Shown here: piece after piece, positions 6,375 through 14,500 of the stretch
How positions within the stretch are numbered: the first letter of the stretch is position 1
How the letters are laid out: every line of letters begins with the position of its first letter
Assembly (NCBI GenBank): GCA_964386865.1
Contig: CAYLUN010000116.1
Coordinates: forward strand, 1 to 15,380
Reading direction: 5' to 3'
From: CAYLUN01 sp964386865
GTDB taxonomy: Bacteria; Verrucomicrobiota; Kiritimatiellia; RFP12; UBA1067
Length of the DNA: 15,380 nt
Position numbers and translations under genes: made by a program
The notes under the pieces: generated by a model
Told to the model about the DNA's origin: nothing
The model's input: the letters and a program-made list of their open reading frames with translations, nothing else
The model's database searches: none

Positions 6375-8219
6375 ATGAACATAATCCACGTCACACGCAT
6401 CGCGCTGCTGCTCGTTCCGCTGGCCGGCCTGCGCGCCGCCGGGCCGGGCGCAGCCCAGCAGGCGGGTCTGAGGGGCTTCAGCTTAAGCGAGGAGCAGCAA
6501 CGTATTCTCGCCAGGCCGCACGCGCCGGCCACGGCGGATGTTTTCAGCTTTGATGCTCCGGCAGGCCCGGCGTTCTCTGAGCAAGAGCGGGAGCGCCAGC
6601 GAGCGGCCGGCAAGACCGTCCTGCCGCTGGTGCACGCGGCGTTCAGCAACGGCGCGGAGTCGGTGCGCGTTCCGCCGGGCGACTATCGCTTCGGTAAAGA
6701 GAGCTGGGGGCGTGACGGCGTGACGTTTGCGCTGGAGTTCAGCGGCCTGAAGCGAGACGCCGCGCACCCGTTCACCATCGACGCCTCCGGCGCGACCTTC
6801 TGGTTCGACCTGCCTGACGACCAGGCGCCTCAGGCGCACTTTTCCCTCGGCTTCAAGGCGTGCAGCCACATCATCTTCCGGGGCGCGACGCTCGACCGCG
6901 GCACGCGCGGCCACGTTGAGGGCCGCATCACGCAGCTCGACTGCGCGAACAACCGCATCGAGCTCGAACTCTCGCCCGGACTGACCGTGCCGACCTCGTT
7001 CAGCGGCAAGCTCGAGCAGCGCGTGCTGCCGTTCAAGGCGGACGGCCGGTTCTGCGCGCCGCTCTACGCGCTGCAAAAGGGCGGCAAGCACCTGAAATAT
7101 ACGGGTATCGAGCGATCCGGTACGGCCGGACGCTACTGGGTCACAATGGCCGACCCGAGCCTGCTCAGTACGACCCGCGATCCGCAGTGGGCGCAGGCCT
7201 GCGGCGACCTCGGCGCGCTGAAGGTCGGCGACGGGCTGTCGTGCGTCTACGCGGTTTCGTGCGGCATGGAGCTTATCCGGTGCGATCACCTGACCATCGA
7301 CGGGGTCAAGGTGTTCATCCCGAAAGCGTGGGGCGCGGAGTGGGGCGGCGAAGGCGGCCACCTGTGGAAGGACTGCTACTTCGGGCCGCGCCCCGGCACC
7401 AGCCAGTGGCAGGGCGGCGAGGGCTTCATGTTCTGCGCGACGCGCCACGGCGCGACGCTCGACGGCATCGTGATGCGGCACACCGCCGACGACATCGCCA
7501 ACTTCCACGGCTACTGGGGCCACGTCGAGAGCCTCGCGAGCAACCGCGTGACCTTTGCGCGCAGCGGCGAATTCGAGCGCTCGGTCGCGCGCGACCTCGT
7601 GCCCGGCGACCGGATGCTCTTCCGCGACCGCAACACGGGGCAGCCCGTCGGCGAGGCCCGCGTCGCGTGCGCGGCGGGTGAGTCCGTGACCGCGGACCGG
7701 TTGGTCGAGGCTTTCACAAACGCGATCGTCGAGTGGCCCGACCACGCGTGCGCCGGGTGGCTGGTTCAGAGCTGCGACTTCCGGGACAACTACCAGCGGC
7801 TGCTGATCCAGTCCGGCCCCGGCACGGTGCGCAACTGCGTGTTCGAGAGGCAGGGCTGCGGCATTGAGATCAACAGCGACTTTCCCTACGTCGAGGGCGG
7901 CGTGGCGCGCGACATCACGATCGCCGACAACTTGTTCGTCGACGTGAACCCCCAGCCGCGCGGCGCGGCGGTCGCGATGCACACGCACACCTATAACGGC
8001 GGCTCGCCGCCCTTCAGCAACATCGTGATCACGGGCAACACCTTCGTCCGGCCCGGCGGCCCCGCCATCCGGCTCGACAGCTTCACCGGAGGGAACATCG
8101 CCAGCAACCGCTTCGAGCAAACGGGCCTGCCGCCCATCGAGCTGAAGCGCTGCTCCGGCATCCGCGAAGATGGCAACCGGTGCGCGGATGGCAGGGCCTC
8201 CCTGCCGCTGATGCCGTGA
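6375..8219 (+). CDS. Secreted right-handed parallel beta-helix protein, GH110-like, 614 aa
   Basis: The ATG at 6375 opens a signal peptide (MNIIHVTRIALLLVPLAGL..., cleavage near RAA); an in-frame ATG at 6258 gives residues with no leader character and is rejected. After a linker, a pectate-lyase-like N-terminal strand set appears (SVRVPPGDYRFG, then FTIDASGATFWFD and HIIFRGATLDRG). Many short beta-helix rungs follow: CDHLTIDGVKVF, LWKDCYF, AGWLVQSCDFRDN, GTVRNCVFERQG, ITIADNLFVDV, NIVITGNTFVRPGG and NIASNRFEQTG. The block TADDIANFHGYWG (D372, D373, N376, H378) resembles the Asp-rich active-site rung I recall from GH110 alpha-galactosidases, and the overall length fits that family. The beta-helix fold is secure; GH110 membership and any sugar specificity are inference. 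It may be expressed separately, given the 237-bp leader. Confidence 0.75.
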   Translation: MNIIHVTRIALLLVPLAGLRAAGPGAAQQAGLRGFSLSEEQQRILARPHAPATADVFSFDAPAGPAFSEQERERQRAAGKTVLPLVHAAFSNGAESVRVPPGDYRFGKESWGRDGVTFALEFSGLKRDAAHPFTIDASGATFWFDLPDDQAPQAHFSLGFKACSHIIFRGATLDRGTRGHVEGRITQLDCANNRIELELSPGLTVPTSFSGKLEQRVLPFKADGRFCAPLYALQKGGKHLKYTGIERSGTAGRYWVTMADPSLLSTTRDPQWAQACGDLGALKVGDGLSCVYAVSCGMELIRCDHLTIDGVKVFIPKAWGAEWGGEGGHLWKDCYFGPRPGTSQWQGGEGFMFCATRHGATLDGIVMRHTADDIANFHGYWGHVESLASNRVTFARSGEFERSVARDLVPGDRMLFRDRNTGQPVGEARVACAAGESVTADRLVEAFTNAIVEWPDHACAGWLVQSCDFRDNYQRLLIQSGPGTVRNCVFERQGCGIEINSDFPYVEGGVARDITIADNLFVDVNPQPRGAAVAMHTHTYNGGSPPFSNIVITGNTFVRPGGPAIRLDSFTGGNIASNRFEQTGLPPIELKRCSGIREDGNRCADGRASLPLMP

Positions 8220-8369
8220 CGCCGGCGCCGCAGGCCCCCATATGGCGCATCGACGGGGCCGGGCGGCACATGGCCCGCCGCGTTTCTGCGCAGGCCCAGC
8301 GAGCCTAAAGGAATAGGGGCTCTTGCGCGCCTGTCGTGTCCCCGCTGGGGAACGCCTGAAATAATGTCT

Positions 8370-8395
8370 AAGAATCGATGCGAAGAATCGATGCG
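8370..8395. repeat. Tandem 13-bp repeat AAGAATCGATGCG x2
   Basis: Two exact adjacent copies (8370-8382 and 8383-8395) lie directly upstream of the candidate promoter of the giant gene. The position and 13-bp period would suit two binding sites for an activator, but a chance slippage duplication is equally possible. Confidence 0.75.
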
Positions 8396-8408
8396 CCCGC
8401 AATTGTGT

Positions 8409-8437
8409 TTGACGGAACGCCGTCATTTTGAGATATT
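8409..8437 (+). promoter_or_regulatory. Sigma-70-type promoter candidate for the giant surface-protein gene
   Basis: TTGACG (8409-8414) and GATATT (8432-8437) are separated by exactly 17 bases, in the AT-rich part of the leader, 111 bases before the ATG. The -35 box matches 5 of 6 and the -10 box 4 of 6 consensus bases. The element GACGG-AACG-CCGTC (8411-8424) overlaps it and could instead be read as a weak hairpin. Confidence 0.45.
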
Positions 8438-8535
8438 TTAATTGTATTGGTTTAATCGCTGACATTTTCGGTCTCTTAGAAACAAGAGTCCGCGTATGTA
8501 TTTCTTGAGTCAAGTGGTCTGCACGCAGAAGCGAC

Positions 8536-8541
8536 AGGAGG
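8536..8541 (+). promoter_or_regulatory. Ribosome binding site AGGAGG of the giant gene
   Basis: A full AGGAGG stands 6 bases before the ATG at 8548 and fixes the start. It is the strongest ribosome binding site seen in the window, suggesting the giant protein is well translated. Confidence 0.85.
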
Positions 8542-8547
8542 ATTAGG

Positions 8548-11500
8548 ATGAGCCGAATCATTGGGCGTAGTCTGGGTGGCGTATGGGTAACGCGTTTTGC
8601 GGCGGCGGCGCTCGCGCTGCTGCTGGCGACCGGGGTGGCCAAGGCGGCGACGGGCTTGTTCGCCAACGTGCCTGAGGCGGCGGGCTACACGATGGTTTAC
8701 GAGTTTTCCATCCCGGTCTCTTCGGGCGGCTGGTTTGCGAATCCCGTGCCCTACTCGTACACCAACACGGCTTCGATCCCGATGGGGTCGTTCGACCGCG
8801 TGGCCTACTACATGGAGCTGGTCAAGGCCTCCGGCCAGACGCAGTGGGTCTTCGTCTCAATGACCGCGTTCACTACCAATGCGACGCGGCTGGGCATCCC
8901 GAGAAACTACATCCTCCGCCACAACGCGTATGACACCGCCAACCCGTCGAACGCCACGATCCGCTCCAACGTGAGCGGTATCACCGAGACCAACGGCTGC
9001 AACACCGTCAACCTCGAGTTCTGGCCCAGCAATTACGGGGGCGGCAACGACTACGGTGTGCCCGGGGCCAACGGCACGACCTACGACTTCGGCGACGGCG
9101 GGGCGCTCACCACGTCCGGGCACTCCTGCATGCAGATCCACAACTACGGCGCGGGGCAGACGCTCTTCGCCTACAACGCCTGGGCCGGCACGGGAACCAG
9201 TAACCTGGGGCTTGGCAACTGCCCGACGCCCGTCACGGGGGGCGTCGATTGGACCTTTGATACTGCCAATATCAGCACGTATTCGGTCCGCACGCTCCAG
9301 ATCCTCGTCCGGACCCTCGGCGTCAGCAACCTTCCGGCGACGAACGTGACCGCCTCCTCGGGCTGGATGAACGCCCAGCTTTCCGCGGCGAGCGCCTGCG
9401 ACGTGTACGCGTTCTGGGGCGGCACCGATCAGGGCACCAACTCCAGCCTGTGGGCGAACAGCGTCCCGCTCGGCAGCTACGCGAACGGCACGTACAATCT
9501 GACGCGCCAGGTCACCGGGCTGGCCGGCGGCGCCACCACTTATTACACCTTCATGGCCTCCAACGCGACGGCCATGGCTTGGGGTTCGCCTTCGCGCTCC
9601 TTCGTGACCGCGACGACTCCGGCGGTCAACAACGGCGCGGGCGCCGCTACGTCAGCCGGACAGGCCGTTCTGCGCGGCAACCTGACGGCGGGCGGCACCG
9701 CCGACATCTACGTCTACTGGGGGCCGACCGACGGCGGCGTGTCGGCCAATTACGCGAACGTGGTCAAGATGACGGACATGCCGCAGGGCGCCTTCTCGAC
9801 CGCCGTCTCCGCGCTGAGCGGCTTCCCGAACTACTACATCTGCTGCGCGTCGAACGAGGCGGGCGTGGCCTGGGCTCCGGCCTCCACAAGCTTCATGTTG
9901 CCGACGGTCGCCGATACGGTGTCCTACTCGCTCGGCCTGCGCGGCTCGGTGTTCCAGCCCATGCCCTTTGTCCAATCGGCGGTGGATCTGAGGGGCTCAG
10001 CCTATTCCGTCTCGCCCACGCGTGTCTTCACCGGCACACTGCTGGGCACTGTCCTCGCGACGAACGAAGTGCCCAGCCGGAACATCGTCCTGTCTGGCCC
10101 AGCCACCACCTGGAACGAGTTCGGTGGCAGCCCCGGCGACACCTTCGTGGCTGCGCTTTCCGGGCGCTTCGTCCCGCCCGTCACCGGCACCTACACCTTC
10201 CGTTGGAGCGAGGACGACCGGGGCTGGCTGTTCATGGACACCAACGACAATGGCGTCTTTGACAGCTCTGAAGCCGTGGGCTCGTACGCGTGGGACGGTC
10301 AAGGCAGTCGGACGCTGACGGCCGGGCAGAGCTACAACTTCATCTTCTTCAGCCAGGAGAGCGGCGGCGGCGACAGCCTCAACTTCTGGTACACGCCGCC
10401 GGGCGGCGTCGAGACGTTCGTCAACCCCTCGGCGCAAGCCGGCCAGTGGTATTACGCGAGCGCGTCCACCCCTTCCGCTAGCATCGCCGCGACCGCGCTG
10501 GGCGTCGGCGACCTGACGGCCGAGGGCGCGACGCTCCGCGGCGACCTTGCTGGCAGGAACTGGAGCTTCGACCTCTACGCCTGCTGGGGCACGGCGGACG
10601 GCGGGAACGTGGCCGCAAACTGGCAGACGAGCACGCTCGTCGGCCGTTACGACGATTGGGACGGATCCGTCAGCCTCGCGATCGGCGGCCTGGCGACAAA
10701 CGAACTCTACTACTACACGTTCTTTGTCTCCAACGGCCTGACGACCGTCTGGGCGCCGAGCGCCGTAACGTTCGCGACCGACGGCGTGACGATCGAGGCC
10801 GTCGACGCCTCGGCGTCAGAAGCGGGCCCCGATACCGGCGCTTTCCGCGTCACCCGCCCCGCCACATCGACCAACGGCGCGCTGACCGTCTCCTACACGC
10901 TCGGCGGCTCGGCGGCTAACGGCTCCGACTACGCAGCCCTGTCCGGCAGCGTGACCATCCCCGACGGCGCGCTGAGCGCGGATATCGTGGTCAGCCCGCT
11001 CGATGATACGGTGTGGCAGGAGGGCAGCGAGACGGTGACGGCCACGCTGGCCGCCGGCAACTACCTGATCGGCGCGGCCGGCCCCGTAGACGTGACGATC
11101 GCGGACGGCGACGCGCCGCCGAGCGCGTGGTCGCAGCGCATGCCCCTGCGCTTCACGGGGTACAACCGGGCCGAGACGCTCACCAACTTCCCCGCGCTCG
11201 TGGTCCTGGACGCGAGCCTCGCCGGCTTCAGCTATAGCCAGTTCCTCTCGGGCGCGAACGGCGACCTGCGCTTCACGGACGGGTCGATGACCCGCGAACT
11301 GCCCTATGAGATCGAAAGCTGGAACCCGAGCGGATCGTCCCGCGTCTGGGTCCAAGTTCCGCTGTTGACGAACAATGCCACGATCTGGATGCTGTGGCGC
11401 CGGGCGGGGCTCTCCGCGCCCGCCTACACGACCAGCGGGGCCGTCTGGGCCGAGGGCTACGTCAACGTCGCGCATCTGTCGGAGTCGGCCGGAACGGTCG

Positions 11501-14500
11501 GCAATTCGGCGACGGTCGCGAACCCTGTCACCGTCATCGGCGCCCCTGTCCAAGGATTGGCCGGAGCGATCGGCGCCGGCGTCCAGTTCGATGCCTTGGA
11601 TGACCAGATCAGCTTCGGAACACTCGGCAGGCCCTTTGACAACTTCACGTTCTCGGCCTGGATTTCGACCGCCAACAGCCACGAGCGCGACGCGCAGTCA
11701 AATGCAGGCACTGGGGGAACAGCGGGCCAGCGGTATGCGTTCGACCCGGAAATCGGCGGTGGTGATGCCAATAGAACGTTCGCGTGCGTGGGATTGTCGG
11801 TCGGAACCAATGGCCTGTCCGTCTACGAGCATATGTCGGGTTATATGCCCGCGGTGGCCGTCTACTCGAACATGATCGGAAGCGGCTGGAATTTCGTCAC
11901 GGTCACCTACGTGAACCGGCAGCCGCGCATTTACTTCAACGGTGCGCTCGCCTGCACGGGCGTGGCGTCACCGAAGGCGCTCATCCTCGCGCCCTATAGG
12001 ATCGGCTTCTCGAGCAGCAATTACGGCAACCTCGAGGGCCTCATGGACGAGGTTCGCATCTCCTCCGTGCCCCGCTCGGCCAACTGGGTCTGGGCCGAGT
12101 ACATGAACGCCGCTTCGAACAGCGCCTTCGCGACAGCCGGCGGCCTCCAATCCGGCGATAGCCCCTTGGTTGAAAACCGGACGGCCTCGGCCGTGGCCGC
12201 GACCCTCGCGACGCTGAACGGCTACTTGAGCGCGACCGGCACGACCGCCTCGGCCGTGGCAGTCTACTGGGGCGAGCTGGACGGCGGCGCGGACGCCGGC
12301 GCCTGGGCGAACACGAACTGGTTCGCCGCGCCCGCCGCGGCCGGCGCCTTCTCGACGGATCTCACCGGGCTGACGCCCGGAACGGCTTACTACTACCGTT
12401 TCGCGGCGACGAACGCCTCCGGCGCGGTCTGGGCGGATGCGACCGAGACGCTGCTGACCGCGGCCGTCACCCTGCAGGCGACCGACGCCGCGGCGGCCGA
12501 GGTACCGGCGGACGCCGGAACGATCACCGTGTCGCGCGACGCGGCCTACGGCGCCCCGCTGACCGTCTACTATACGCTCGGGGGGACGGGCGCCAACGGC
12601 ACGGACTACAGCAGCCTCGGCGGGTCGGTGACGATCCCGGCCGGCGCCGCCAGCGCGACCGTTACGGTTTCGCCGCTCTTCAACCGCAATTACCTCGTGC
12701 GCGCCACGGACACGGTCACGCTGACCCTCGCCGCAGGCGGCTATATCTCCGGCAGCCCGGCCGCCGGCACCGTGACCATCGCGAACTGGCAGCCCACGTC
12801 GGCCGTCGGCATTGATGTGCCGCGCAACTTCAACTCCGCGTCGACGGTCCCGCTCACCGGCTCCGAGACGCTCTCCAAGACCAGCGCGGGCCAGATGATG
12901 TTGGGCGCCTCTTCCGGCAACACCTTCAACGGCGACATCACGGTGGAGACGGACGGCGGCATCCTGCGCGTCGGCGGCATCAACGGCGTGGCGTCCGGCC
13001 TCGGCGTGACCCTGCCCGGCATGACGGCCGCGAACACCATCACGCTCAAGCGCGGCGGCCAGCTCTACATCGACGACAACGGCACCGGCGGCGGGACGGG
13101 CTCGACCCCGAACCGGTTCGGCACCGAAGGCAACCGGCCGGCTGTCGCCCTCGCCGGCGGCACGCTGACGCTCAACGGCGCCAACACCGCCACGACCGTG
13201 CCGCAAAACTTGGGCACGCTCGCGTTGGGCACCGGCTACAACACCGTCACCGTAAACCGCAACAGCGCGGGTACGCCGCAGCTGGTTCACTCGGGCGTGA
13301 CGCAGGCTCCGGGCTCGCACGTGAACTTCACGGGCACCTCGCTGGGCGCGGGCTCGAACAACGTGCCGCAGGTCCGCTTCACGACGCCTCCCGCGCTGGT
13401 GGGCGGCGGCGGCGCGGCCAGCACGACGACCATGAGCATCATGCCCGGCGCCCGGTACGGCAGCGACTGGGTCTCCCACTTCGCGATTAACGGCATTCGC
13501 GCGCTAGCGAGCAACGAGTACAGCTACGCGACAGGCAACGATATCAACGGCCTCGGCGCGACCGAAAACGTCAAAATCACCGCGACCACGCCGGCCGTCT
13601 TCCCGCCGCTCCTCGCGAACAAGACGATCAACTCCCTGAACATCAACGTCGCGGCAAACGTCTCGTGGACGCCGACGAACAAGCTGACGCTGACCAGCGG
13701 TCAGTTGATCAGCGGCGTGCCGAACAACAATATGGCCATCAACTACCCCAGCACGCTGACGGCGGGATCGGGGACGTCGGACGCCTCGCTCGACGTCTCG
13801 GTCTTCCAGGCCACGACGACGATCCGCTCCCTCATCACCGACAACGGCAGCGGCAAGGTCACGCTGACAAAGAATGGCGGCGGAACCCTGGCGCTAGACG
13901 GAAACGTCGACAATGCCTACTCCGGCGGAACCTATGTCAACGAGGGCGTGCTGACGACGGGCGGCTCCGCCAACCGCAGATATCTGGGCCCCGGCCCGGT
14001 GCGCGTCGACGCCGCGCAGCTGACGATGAGCCATGTGGGCGCGACCGCCAACGCCTCGGGCGCCGATTACACCGGCGTCAACGGCGCCCAGATCGGGGTC
14101 GCGACGGTTGCCTACACCGCCGACGACACGTTCAACATCGAGTCCGGCTCGTGCATCTACGGCGGAGCGAGCCTGGGCTTGGGCTTGAACAGCCTGGACC
14201 GCGGTATCGGCGGAGGTACGCCGAACGTCACGCTGGGTGCCGACGCGATCATCGGGCACTCGACCGCCCTGACCGCGCCGCTCAGCCTGGGCACGAACAC
14301 GATTAAGAACCTCGGCACGAGCGCCGACTTGTACTACGGCCTGGTTACCGACCAAAGCTCGGCTGCGGGCGCCATCACCGTTGGCCCCGGCACGCCCTTC
14401 AAGGGGCTCAGCACCGACCGCTATGACCGGCGGTGGTATGCGGGCACGATCAACGTCGCCTCGGGAACCAATGAACTCTGGCTCCTGGGCATGATCCGCC

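Larger units (their letters stand above)
8220..8547. other. Long intergenic region between the beta-helix gene and the giant surface-protein gene
   Basis: No open frame worth calling. The first part is GC-rich and can fold: GGCCCC/GGGGCC (8233-8260) and GAGCC/GGCTC (8301-8322), which may help end upstream transcription although no T tract follows. The second part (about 8360-8520) is clearly AT-richer than the surroundings and carries the 13-bp tandem repeat, a promoter candidate, a CTCTT/AAGAG hairpin (8473-8488) and the palindrome CTTGA-G-TCAAG (8504-8514), ahead of a strong ribosome binding site. Confidence 0.6.

Noticed and set aside
8411..8430. GACGG-AACG-CCGTC followed by ATTTT as an intrinsic terminator
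   Set aside because: The stem is short and the T run has only four bases; the same bases fit better as the -35 region of a 17-bp-spaced promoter.
6483..8666. A 727-codon minus-strand frame opposite the beta-helix gene
   Set aside because: It has biased composition and no recognisable domain or plausible start, and it crosses the real intergenic region; a GC-driven shadow.
11968..13479. A 503-codon minus-strand frame inside the giant gene
   Set aside because: The plus strand here encodes LamG, FnIII-like and Calx-beta modules without interruption; the minus frame is Arg/Gly-rich with no motif.
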